From assembly GCA_950097015.1 (NCBI GenBank), contig CATNEN010000009.1:64501-128500 (forward strand): 64,000 nucleotides of DNA, read 5' to 3'. Below the pieces are notes generated by a model. The model made no database searches, was not told the origin of the DNA, and was given only the letters and a program-made list of their open reading frames with translations. The DNA is from Macrostomum hystrix. Its lineage: Eukaryota > Platyhelminthes > Macrostomidae. Positions 36,901 to 46,059 of the stretch are shown here, piece by piece; position 1 is the stretch's first letter; every line of letters starts with the position of its first letter. Position numbers and translations under genes: made by a program.

Positions 36901-37920
36901 ATCACTACTGGCTGAAAATTAGTCTAAATGATTTGACGCAGTGCAGAATCGAACCCTAGCCTAGCCTAACCTATTCCTAGTGCCTACACATCGGCTATTC
37001 CGACTTTTGTTTAGTGGGTGCAAAAATCTGCCTTATAAAATGAATTCTCAAAGTTCTGGCTTTGTACAATGAAGTAAGAAAATAGAGTACACTCAGTCTC
37101 GCGGTTGGTTGTGTACATTTATTTCCAATTTGTCTCCAGAGTGCAGGCTTCAAATTCAATCAGCTAGGGGTTGTTGCGCAATTTGACGATGCAATTCTAA
37201 TTCAGTGGCAGTGAGTAAAATTCTCAATAGGCCAAGATGGTTTGACCTTTGAAAAATCATGTTTTTCGAATATTTAATCCCCTTAGCAATAAAGTTAAGC
37301 TTAATAAAAATACGTGTATAATTGTCCCCATTTTTGGCATCTTTTGGTGAAGAAATGGTGAAAATCGGTTGAGCCGTTCAGGAGAAAATCAATTACAACC
37401 AACCAACCAACCAAGCAAGCATTTCATTTTTAGTATAGTGGGGAGGATGCTCTGTTGCTGAGTGATAATCAATGAATTTTACTAGAATACTCACTTGGAC
37501 TTGATGCCGGAAAACCTGGCGTAGGTCATGATCGCGTAGGAGCCGGAAAACCTGCTGGTGAGGTTGGGGTGGCTCAGCATCAGATAGGAGTCGGGGTTGC
37601 CGGCTAATCTGACGCCGTCTGAGGAGTTCAGGACGTTGGCAAAGACCAGGCTGTAGCCGGTGTCGGCGAACATCGTGGCAGTATTGCTGCGCCGCAAGTC
37701 GACCAGCACCTCAGCTTTGGCCGGCGCGCAATGGGGAGGAGAGAAAGTCAAACGGAGTGCTCCAGTTGGCTGGGGCCAACGCTTCAGTTAAAAAGGCTGG
37801 AAGTGCGTTTTTACCGATGCGAATGAACCACTACACACTGGAGACAGGATCTGGACTCAGTGCGATGATGATTAAAAGACGGAAGAAAAAAGGTCGGAAC
37901 TTGTGAAGCCCGATCACCAT
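27947..37920 (-). CDS. Small secreted LamG/concanavalin-like protein, three exons
   Basis: Exons 37920-37839, 37714-37495 and 28214-27947 join in phase (1 then 2 nt carried over) into 189 residues. Exon 1 is a signal peptide with a hydrophobic core (FFFRLLIIIAL). Exons 2-3 form one domain: DGVRLAGNPDSYLMLSHP and SGSYAIMTYARFSG suggest beta strands of a jelly-roll (LamG/TSPN-type) fold, and GLNGTVRCFGAFRGSLTIMD resembles the closing strands of LamG_3-like domains. I cannot name a family member. The protein ends at a TGA right after the domain, so it would be secreted with no other module. Intron 2 is 9.3 kb and consists mostly of minisatellites. Alternative: exon 3 belongs to another gene. The phase match, the shared domain logic and the clean splice sites (GTGAGT donor, CTGACAG acceptor) argue against that. 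Confidence 0.6.
28564..29340 (+). repeat. 18-bp VNTR (CCCCAGTTGACAATGATC), copy A
   Basis: The unit is 18 bp with GATGAT and GTTCAC variants. Because 18 is a multiple of three and the unit lacks stops in several frames, both strands show long open frames (NDPPVD and MIPQLT on plus, GDHCQL and STGGSL on minus) that are not genes. Confidence 0.95.
29345..31290 (+). repeat. 23-bp VNTR (TTAGCCATGATTCAGACT core), copy A
   Basis: About 70 copies of a 23-bp unit with alternating CAGACTC/CAAACTC variants, interrupted at 30661-30939 by a MITE. Confidence 0.95.
30661..30939 (-). mobile_element. 279-bp MITE, copy 1
   Basis: The element has perfect 14-bp terminal inverted repeats (CATACATGCGCAAC at the left, its complement at the right) and an 8-bp target duplication ATTCAGAC at 30653-30660 and 30940-30947. 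It has no coding capacity. It is inserted in one unit of the 23-bp VNTR. A second copy in the other orientation is at 62215-62484. An 8-bp duplication fits hAT or P superfamily mobilisation. Confidence 0.92.
31906..36152 (+). repeat. 18-bp VNTR, copy B, with higher-order structure
   Basis: The same 18-bp family as copy A but over 4.2 kb, with larger blocks of several hundred bp repeated (for example the segments near 32,200-32,720, 33,480-33,870, 33,920-34,400 and 35,160-35,660). This shows segmental amplification on top of unit-by-unit slippage. Confidence 0.95.
36155..36845 (+). repeat. 23-bp VNTR, copy B
   Basis: About 30 units of the same 23-bp family as 29345-31290, shorter and without the MITE. 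Confidence 0.95.
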
Positions 37921-38400
37921 GGCCACAGCTAGTGCTCTTTGGTTAGCAGATAATAGCAGACGACGGTTAATGACACGGAAATCGAATCAAATATGGCTTT
38001 TACTATAATTTACGCTCGTAATATATTTTAGTTCAGAAGACGAATCAAGCTGTTAGCGTCGAAAACTGTTTTCTGAGCCGGATGAAAATCCAGAGAAGCG
38101 AAGATGGTATAATTACCAAGCTGTAAACGATTATGATTTTAAGAAATTCTAAATTTATATAAAAAACAGATTTGTACATGGTAAAAGTTTCTATAATATA
38201 CGAGATGCTGTAAAAACTGGCGAAAATATTTTAAAGTTTATACTTTGTAGTTTGTACTTTTGATTTAAGAAAAAAAACACTTCAAAATTACCGACTGTCG
38301 AAACATCAAACACTAAGCGCAAAGAACAGACTCAGCACTAAAGTATACCATAAAAAGTGTACTACGGCTCGTACTATCACAGATATCGCGACATTAAAAT
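37921..38400. other. Upstream region of the LamG-like gene, nothing recognised
   Basis: AT-rich DNA between the signal-peptide exon and the 45-bp minisatellite. It should contain the promoter of the minus-strand gene, but no element stands out. Confidence 0.35.
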
Positions 38401-38404
38401 AGGC

Positions 38405-39150
38405 AGTCGAGTGGGGGAAAGTGGCAGGCTGTGGATGATCAACTGACAGTTATTAGGGACAGGCAGTGGCAGGCTGTGGATGATCAACTGACAGTTATTA
38501 AGGACAGGCAGTGGCAGGCTGTGGATGATCAACTGACAGTTATTAGGGACAGGCAGTGGCAGGCTGTGGATGATCAACTGACAGTTATTAGGGACAGGCA
38601 GTGGTAGGCTGTGGATGATCAACTGACAGTTATTAGGGACAGGCAGTGGCAGGCTGTGGATGATCAACTGACAGTTATTAGGGACAGGCAGTGGCAGGCT
38701 GTGGATGATCAACTGACAGTTATTAGGGACAGGCAGTGGTAGGCTGTGTATGATCAACTGACAGTTATTAGGGACAGGCAGTGGTAGGCTGTGTATGATC
38801 AACTGACAGTTATTAGGGACAGGCAGTGGCAGGCTGTGGATGATCAACTGACAGTTATTAAGGACAGGCAGTGGCATGCTGTGGATGATCAACTGACAGT
38901 TATTAGGGACAGGCAGTGGCAGGCTGTGTATGATCAACTGACAGTTATTAGGGACAGGCAGTGGCAGGCTGTGGATGATCAACTGACAGTTATTAGGGAC
39001 AGGCAGTGGCAGGCTGTGGATGATCAACTGACAGTTATTAGGGACAGGCAGTGGCAGGCTGTGGATGATCAACTGACAGTTATTAGGGACAGGCAGTGGC
39101 AGGCTGTGGAGGATCAACTGACAGTTATTAGGGACAGGCAGTGGCAGGTC
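38405..39150. repeat. 45-bp minisatellite, about 16 copies
   Basis: The unit contains GATCAACTGACAGTTATTAG plus GGGACAGGCAGTGGCAGGCT. Variation is mainly G/A and C/T single changes. Since 45 is divisible by three, it reads as a repeated 15-residue peptide on either strand (RQWQAVDDQLTVIRD, or IIHSLPLPVPNNCQL). The minus reading is open for 246 codons. I see no splice sites or flanking coding sequence and regard both as fortuitous. Confidence 0.95.
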
Positions 39151-39294
39151 ATAAAAACGTTCAAAGCAGGTAAAAAAGAAAACAAATGAAAAAGCTGCGA
39201 ATCGAATCGATGGTCCCGATTGTATTAAAACTGTAAAATTGTATGCACTACTATAAAGCTAAAAGCCGAAGAAACGCAAACCCACTTGAGAATA

Positions 39295-39495
39295 GTGCTT
39301 GTAAAAAACGAACGCAAAAAGGTAAAAGCAAATACGCACACTCTGACGGGGACATTTCTGACTAGAATGGCAACAAAAAAGGTAAAAGTAAATACCTACT
39401 CGTATGACGGGGACACTTCTGACAAGAATGACAACAAAAAAGGTAAAAAGTAAATACGTACTCATCTGACGGGGACACTTCTGACTAGAAGTGCA
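39295..39495. repeat. About 65-bp tandem repeat, three copies
   Basis: Three degenerate copies of a unit with AAAAAGGTAAAAG and TGACGGGGACACTTCTGAC lie downstream of the sulfotransferase stop codon, possibly in its 3'UTR. Confidence 0.75.
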
Positions 39496-39736
39496 GCAAG
39501 AAGTCATTTTACGATTACGATTTCTGCGTTTCGGCTTCTAGAAAACATTTACGTCTGAAAATGCGCAAGGCAGCAGACACAGGGGAAGAGGCAAGTCCGT
39601 TAGACTTACTATCAATACATGTATTGTTAAGCTGTCTGAAGCTCTGTATAGGCGGAAAGCCCTTCATGAGAAGGCCCATGCAAAAGAAACAACAGTTAAA
39701 TTTTGGCACGCTTGCTCCGATTTCCTTTGCTTTCGG

Positions 39737-42700
39737 CTAATAGTAGGATGCGTTGTGCCAGTAGGCAACATTTGGTCTTCCGTAGCGAGGTGGCAGGTGC
39801 TCAGTGTCGTAGCCGAGGCCCTCCAGCATCGGGGCCAGGCGCGGCGCGGCCAGGGCAAACTCCGGCGGCATTTGACGCGCCCAGGTCGTCAGGCTTTCCA
39901 GGTAGAGTGGTCGGCGTACCTGATCAGAACTGCGCTCGGTGTCAGATAGTCGCACCTGGCGGCCGACCTCCAGCCAAGGCGCTAGCATTGCCGGTTCACT
40001 TGGCAGACTAAGAAAGTCGCACACGCGTTGGACCCATTTCGGCGGATCGAGTACAAGGTCCTCGTAGCGTACAGGAAGACAGCGACCACTTCCTAGCTCC
40101 TGGCACTGATTATACATCGATGACACCTGCCGGTGGGTGAGTCGGTCGATATGAATATGAAAGTGGAGATTAAGATTGAATTCTAATGAAACAAAAAAGA
40201 ATAAAGAATTTGCGAAGACTCAACACAATTGCTACTGCTTCTTCAAAACTCTGTTACCATCCATGGGCTCTGCCGTACACATCTGCGGGCTCTCGCGTAC
40301 CCCCCTCCCCTGTGGGATCTGCCGTACACATCTGCAGGCTCTCGCGTAGCCCCTCCCCTGAGGGATCTGGCGTACACATCTGCGGTCTCTGGAATACTCC
40401 CTTGTGGGATCTTCCGTACTCATCTGCAGGATTAGCCGTTCTCCTAACAACTGGCTCTTAGGTATTTTATGTGATCTTCAGCAGCCCCGTGAAACTCCAA
40501 CGGATAAAATCATATGAATGAAATAGATATCCTAAAAGTCGCTAATAAGCAGCCCGACCTGCAGATTCCACCTGGATAAGCAATCCATGGGCCGGTTGAG
40601 GTCGAAGCCAGTGATACGAATCTTTCGCTTGATAGCCGAGTGAACGAAAGCACGGCCATCACGAAGCATGAGGATGAACTTGGCGCTGGGAAAGAGGCGG
40701 CCCAGCAGGCGGGCGTGAGCCATGGTGTACGGGTCTTTACTGCACAGGCGGCGCGAGGGCGGTCCATTACGCATCAGTATCTGGGGGTGGTAGCAGAAGA
40801 AAATGCTTAAGGAAGGTCGAGGACTAGATTAGGCTGGATTTAAGGGACTGCATGGTGTGATGACCGCAAATTGTATTGGCCTGACCTGGAAATCAGGATG
40901 AATTGCACCTGAATTTAACTGGGCCAGACATGAGTTTCCGGAAGATCTAACGCGTGGATATGGGATTGCCATCTGACCTGCATGATGAACGCTGAAGTAG
41001 CAGCCTCAAGTGGCCGGCCCAGAATGCCAGCGGCCTTAAGTCTCTTGGACTCGAATTTCCCCGACTCCCAGCTGGTTAGCATCTGCAGTACGCGGGGCAC
41101 AACACGAGTCTCAACGCCACACCGAACAGCCGAGTGCGCATCCAGAATAGTCCGCATGAGGGTCGTTCCACTTCGCGGCATGCCTCCAATGAAGATAAAC
41201 GGGTGGTCCGTTGTCACTGAGTAAGTAAGCTGGAATGTTAAGGGTTTGTGCGTGGTGAGCTGATCGTCTGTGGTCACTGAGTAAGTAAGCTGGGGTGTAG
41301 AGGGTTTCCCGGCGGATCCTGGTAGGGCCTTCCATTTGCAGAGAAAAATGGCGCCTCCCAAGAAATCGAATGCCACCACAAAGAGAAAAGCTGCAGAGAA
41401 AAATTGCTCGTCGAGCACTCGACGGACGACGGTTCCCCAACAGGATTTGGACGAGTGGTGGGTCGTCCGCTGGGCGTCAGACAAAAAAGAGGTCAGCCTC
41501 GTGAACCGTGCACAGCCAAGTGTTAAACCCGAGTCTGCTGCGGCGGAAGCGGATCCGGACACGCGTCCCGAGAGCGAGCTGCTCGTACTATGTGCCCATG
41601 TCCTCGTGCGCGTCGCAAAAAATGCGGCTAAGGCCTCGCTGCACGAAGGCAAACTGTTCAAGGGGCCGTATACAGAAAGAAAGGAGGGTGAGAAAGCCAT
41701 TAAGTGCTGCGTCAGCGCGCCAGTGGAGCCAATCATTCGAGTGGCGAATACCTGCACTCGCTGCGCCACCCTGCAGCAGGAAGCGGCGACCCTGCGTTCC
41801 GAATCCGAACTGCAGCTTGCAGATGAATACGAGAGTGGAAGTCACAGCAGGCAATAGCTGCCAGCTACAAAGCTGAGCTAGAAGAAAGTAAAAATGAACT
41901 GGAGAAAATAAAGGCTACACTAACCAAACAGCGGTCCTCTAATGAAGCCGAACAGAAGGCTGCAGAGTCTGCTCCGCACGTACAGCACCCACTTAGGCAT
42001 ACTTAAGGCGGAACATCGCGTACTGCAGGATGCATTCGCAGACGTAGCGACCGCAGTGAGCGCTGGACTGCGCACTTTCAAGGACAGCGGCAACGTGTTG
42101 GCTGGGTTAAAGTCTGCGAACGTTAACAACCCAGTCGATCCCTGCAACTCAGGAGCTATTAACGCGGAGACAGAGCCGCGGCAATACGAAGACATCGCAA
42201 TAGACCTTGTAGTGCTGAACAGCACGTCGGACCCGCTGAAGCCCAGCAGCCCATCGGACGGCGCGGTGGCTAAGGAAGCTGGCACCGAGGCCGATGTTGG
42301 ACCGCGTGCTGAGGAGGAGCGCGCTCATCTGACGGCAAGCGTTTAAGTTCGGCGACTGCGTTAGCTGTTATTAAACAGGAATTCCGCAACTGTGTTCTCT
42401 GTTTGGCTGGTAAGCTTGGTGTTCTCTGTTTGGCTGATACGCTTGGTGTTCTCCGACATATTGGCTGATAAGCTTGGTTTTCTCTGATTGGCGCGCTCGA
42501 TCTCTGATATCTAATACAACTTTACAACTTCTTTTGAATCGAACTCTTCTCCTGCAGTGTTCGCTGTTATTTATTTTCTATAAATTTTTTTATTCTATAT
42601 CGAGAGCAGTGTCCGAGAACTGTCAGATCACACTCGGCCAGTATCAGAGCTGTGTCAGGGCAGTGTCAGGGTAGTGTCGGAGTAGTGTCCAGGTAGTGTC

Positions 42701-44030
42701 GGGCAGTGTCGGGCAGTGTCGGAGGAGTGTCCAGGCAGTGTCGGAGGAGTGTCCAGGCAGTGTCGGGCAGTGTCAGGCAGTGTCGGAGGAGTGTCCAGGT
42801 AGTGTCGGGCAGTGTCAGGCAGTGTCGGAGGAGTGTCCAGGTAGTGTCGGGCAATGTTGGAGGACTGTCCAGATAGTGTCGGGCAGTGTCAGAGAAGTGT
42901 CCTGGCAGTGTCGGAGGAGTGTCAAGGCAGTTTCAGGGCAGTGTCAGAGCAGTGTAAAACTGAGTGTCCTTCAGTGTCACTCACCACTGTCTAGGGACTG
43001 TCAATCTACTGTCACAGTAGAGTTTAAGTACTAGTGTCATATTTTAGTGTCACCAGTGTCTTTAGAGGCCATTGCTTTACTGTCATTTGACAACTGTCAC
43101 TAAGTGTCTCGTAACACTCGCATTTCTTTCTTTTCTATTTCCAGTGTCAAGATAAAGTGTCACAGGCTGGACAAAAGTACTGTCGAAGAAGTGTCAAAAC
43201 TGGCACTGTAAATGAGTGTTACATAGTGCCAAAAGCCACGACCAAGATCCGCCGGGTTTGCGAGTGGTGAGCTGATCGTCTGTGGTCACTGAGTAAGTAA
43301 GCTGGGGTGTTAAGGGTTTGTGAGTAGTGAGCTGATCGTCTGTGGTCACTGAGTAAGTAAGCTGGGGTGTTGAGGGTTTGTGAGTGGTGAGCTGATCGTC
43401 TGTGGTCAGTCTGTGGTCACTGAGTAAGTAAGCTGGGGTGTTGAGGGTTTGTGAGTGGTGAGCTGATCGTCTGTGGTCACTGAGTAAGTAAGCTGGGGTG
43501 TTGAGGGTTTGTGAGTTGTGAGCTGATCGTCTGTGGTCACTGAGTAAGTAAGCTGGGGTGTTGAGGGTTTGTGAGTTGTGAGCTGATCGTCTGTGGTCAC
43601 TGAGTAAGTAAGCTGGGGTGTTGAGGGTTTGTGAGTGGTGAGCTGATCGTCTGTGGTCACTGAGTAAGTAAGCTGGGGTGTTGAGGGTTTGTGAGTGGTG
43701 AGCTGATCGTCTGTGGTCACTGAGTAAGTAATGGGTTCCTCATATTGCTTCACCTGCTCTTTATATATAGCTTTTCAGCCCTAGCATGTCTGTATTTCTA
43801 CTCGCCAACCCATGCCCAGTTTGCAGTGTTATCAGAAAGCATGCAAAAAAACTCACTGTATTATTTGCATCTCGAAGCTGCTCGGTGATGGACAGACCCG
43901 GCAGACAGGGAGCAAAGGGGCCCCAGCTCAGCCAGTACATAAGCAGAGTGCACAAACCGCCAAGACTGACCAAGGCTGAGGCTCTACGTCTGGGCCGATA
44001 CCGAAGGCAGCAGAGCCAGTGCGTTATCAT
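39737..44030 (-). CDS. TPST: Protein-tyrosine sulfotransferase, four exons
   Basis: Exons 44030-43857, 41229-40978, 40780-40559 and 40126-39737, all phase 0, give 345 residues. The enzyme moves sulfate from PAPS to tyrosines of secreted and membrane proteins in the trans-Golgi. Exon 1 is a type II anchor: basic RYRPRRR, then a membrane span (ALVSLGGLCTLLMYWLSW). The 5'-phosphosulfate loop FIGGMPRSGTTLM, the VETR segment with the catalytic Glu, CSKDP, the 3'-phosphate motif FILMLRDGRAFVHS and GFDLNRPMDC are in the right order. The C-terminal part has MYNQC, YEDLVLDPPKWVQRV, RSSDQV and APMLEGLGYD. Intron 1 (2.6 kb) holds a 60-bp minisatellite whose units resemble the 5' end of exon 2, and a 1.9-kb transposon. 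If the array were translated, the stem would be longer, but an 11-bp insertion breaks its frame. Confidence 0.9.
41348..42346 (+). pseudogene. Basic and coiled-coil accessory ORF relic of the 41.3-kb transposon
   Basis: From ATG 41348 a lysine-rich start (MAPPKKSNATTKRKAAEKN) is followed by EWWVVRWASDKKE and HVLVRVAKNAAKASLHEGKL, a pattern like a small beta-barrel (Tudor/SH3-like) module, then a CTRC pair and a predicted coiled coil. The frame shifts near 41,830 into the coiled coil (YKAELEESKNELEKIKATL) and again near 41,960 into the last part (41,942-42,346). The central module resembles the ORF at 56886-58118 (RVLIVTAKKNRTSAKRWSGD, LLRGPF against LFKGPY). I cannot name the family. Confidence 0.55.
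42601..43100. repeat. AGTGTC-rich subterminal array
   Basis: The hexamer AGTGTC occurs at roughly 10-20-bp spacing, often as GTGTCGGAGGAGTGTCCAGG, over about 500 bp before the right end of the transposon, and ends as scattered copies to 43,230. This is typical of subterminal repeats in CACTA-like elements. Confidence 0.85.
43260..43740 (-). repeat. 60-bp minisatellite derived from the TPST intron/exon 2 junction
   Basis: About eight units, each containing CCAGCTTACTTACTCAGTGACC on the minus strand in two parts: a CCAG acceptor-like sequence and then the same first codons as TPST exon 2 (LTYSVTT). The array continues on the other side of the transposon at 41,225-41,307. Each unit reads as a 20-residue Thr/Ser/Pro-rich peptide (DDQLTTHKPSTPQLTYSVTT). 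One unit (about 43,393-43,430) has an extra 11 bp. Confidence 0.9.
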
Positions 44031-44159
44031 CACAACCTGGCACTGCTGATCCACTCGCGAGTCGTGAAAAAGGAATTCGGGTTTATTGTAAACTGAGTAC
44101 AACGTATATTGCCTACTACCCCTAAAACCCATTTTAAAGGCACTCACCCAAACCTATCA

Positions 44160-45165
44160 CTCTCCCCGAAACGAGCTGCTGTCACTCTCCCCGAAATGGA
44201 CTGCAGTCACTCTCCCCAATATAGGATGCTGTCACTCTCACCAATATGGACTGCAGTCACTCTCCCGAATATGGGATGCTGCCACTCTCCTCAAAATGGA
44301 CTGCAGTCAACTCCCCAAAATGGGCTGCAGTCACTCTCCCCAAAATAGACTGCAGTCACTCTCCCGAATATGGGATGCTGCCACTCTCCTCAAAATGGAC
44401 TGCAGTCACTCTCCCCAAAATAGACTGCAGTCACTCTCCCGAATATGGGATGCTGCCACTCTCCTCAAAATGGACTGCAGTCAACTCCCCAAAATGGGCT
44501 GCAGTCACTCTCCCCAAAATAGACTGCAGTCACTCTCCCCAAAATAGACTGCAGTCACTCTCCTCAAAATGGACTGCAGTCAACTCCCCAAAATGGACTG
44601 CAGTCACTCTCCCCAAAATAGACTGCAGTCACTCTCCCGAATATGGGATGCTGCCACTCTCCTCAAAATGGACTGCAGTCAACTCCCCAAAATGGGCTGC
44701 AGTCACTCTCCCCAAAATAGACTGCAGTCACTCTCCCGAATATGGGATGCTGCCACTCTCCTCAAAATGGACTGCAGTCAACTCCCCAAAATTGACTGCA
44801 GTCAACTCCCCAAAATGGACTGCAGTCACTCTCCCCAAAATAGACTGCAGTCACTCTCCCCAATATGGGATGCTGCCACTCTCCTCAAAATGGACTGCAG
44901 TCAACTCCCCAAAATGGACTGCAGTCAACTCCCCAAAATGGACTGCAGTCACTCTCCCCAAAATAGACTGCAGTCACTCTCCCCAATATGGGATGCTGCC
45001 ACTCTCCTCAAAATGGACTGCAGTCAACTCCCCAAAATTGACTGCAGTCAACTCCCCAAAATGGACTGCAGTCACTCTCCCCAAAATAGACTGCAGTCAC
45101 TCTCCCCAATATGGGATGCTGCCACTCTCCTCAAAATGGACTGCAGTCACTCCCCAAAAGGGGCT
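44160..45165. repeat. 24/25-bp minisatellite upstream of TPST
   Basis: About 40 units built on CTGCAGTCACTCTCCCCAAA, in a higher-order order of three variants (ACTCTCCCC, AACTCCCC, and GAATATGGGATGCTGCC). The plus strand is open for 314 codons by periodicity only. Confidence 0.93.
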
Positions 45166-45189
45166 GCTAGGAGCCCGATCACTATCCTA

Positions 45190-46059
45190 ATGAAAGGAAT
45201 GTATAAGAAAGGAACAAATAAATGATACGAGGCAATTCGCGCACAGCCAAGCAGACAGAAAATAGCCTCACAAAGTGAGCTATTTATTAATCGAGTCACT
45301 GATTTTGGCATGAAAGAGAGGAAGAGCAGAGAAAATGTTATGGCTAAAAAGTACTGCAGACTGCAGAAAAATCCATTATAGTATTAAAAACGTGGTATAA
45401 TGAGAATTTTGTTAAATCCTCAAAACAGATAGGAAAAATTTGGATACCAGTCGCAATAACAGTATTTTTTAGAAAAGCAGAAGGGGGCTGTACAGGTCAA
45501 TCGGCTAAGAACTCGTGATTATTTAAGATCTTGTCAGATTCCTTGGCCAGGCAAAAAGCGCAGCACAGTGTAGGTACAGAAATTAAACTAAATTTGCGCG
45601 ACAAAGGACTAATGCAGTAGTATATAGGGTATATTGGAGACGTAATAAACAGATAAAAGTAAATATATAATTCTGGGGATATTAGGATATGCCTTTTTAA
45701 TCGAAATGAAGCAATCAGAGCTAGCTACAATACTTAATGAGCTTTCAATAAAGTGATCTGATATGTGCTTATAGATACAGAGCAATATAGCGCGGGTTAA
45801 AGAGAGCAAAGGTGACAATATAAAGACAGCTCATATAGAAAACTGGAATGCGCTTAGAAATGGGCGAAGAGCAAACTTCTAATATCGTTTTTAAACTGAC
45901 CACCGTAAGAGCAATCTGGATAAAAATATACTGCCACTTTCAGCGCAAGCAGACACCTGTCACTCTCATGTTGCAGCACAAGCAGACACCTGTCACTCTC
46001 ATGCTGCAGCACAAGCAGACACCTGTCACTCTTACGATGCAGCACTAGCTAACTTCCGA
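45190..46059. other. Intergenic, with a 33-bp triplicate near the ENPP stop codon
   Basis: Nothing coding was recognised. Three copies of a 33-bp unit containing AGACACCTGTCACTCT lie at about 45,945-46,045, in what would be the 3'UTR of the minus-strand ENPP-like gene. Confidence 0.6.

Larger units (their letters stand above)
31812..37440 (+). mobile_element. Composite minisatellite element, copy B, with LINE/SINE-like 3' end
   Basis: Head at about 31,821-31,905, 18-bp VNTR to about 36,152, 23-bp VNTR to about 36,845, then a tail near-identical to that of copy A. Only copy B continues past the shared tail: AAATCGGTTGAGCCGTTCAG (about 37,354-37,373), an AACC microsatellite and a final TTTTAGTATAG. 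This ending resembles the 3' ends of RTE-type LINEs and their SINEs. The two heads abut through a short duplicated ACTAGCAAGTTTTG at 31,791-31,822. Confidence 0.6.
41308..43256 (+). mobile_element. 1.95-kb DNA transposon with CCCGGCGGATC ends and 3-bp TSD
   Basis: The inverted ends CCCGGCGGATCCTGGT (41308-41323) and its complement with one mismatch (43241-43256) are flanked by TTT on both sides, duplicated relative to the intact 60-bp array unit. Inside are a basic/coiled-coil ORF relic (41348-42346) and, at the right, dozens of AGTGTC motifs, like the subterminal transposase-binding repeats of CACTA-type elements. There is no transposase, so it is non-autonomous. The 3-bp duplication fits CACTA/EnSpm or Harbinger; the CCC tips fit neither standard well. 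Confidence 0.8.

Noticed and set aside
38377-39189. 246-codon minus frame and 132-codon plus frame over the 45-bp repeat
   Set aside because: Both strands are open only because the unit length is a multiple of three.
43786-44049. Plus-strand frame with a basic stretch opposite TPST exon 1
   Set aside because: The minus strand gives a type II membrane anchor with a GTGAGT donor in phase with TPST exon 2, which explains the sequence better.
28564-45165. CRISPR-like arrays
   Set aside because: The repeats have no unique spacers and the genome is eukaryotic.
44246-45190. 314-codon plus-strand frame
   Set aside because: Minisatellite translation; no family and no exon structure.
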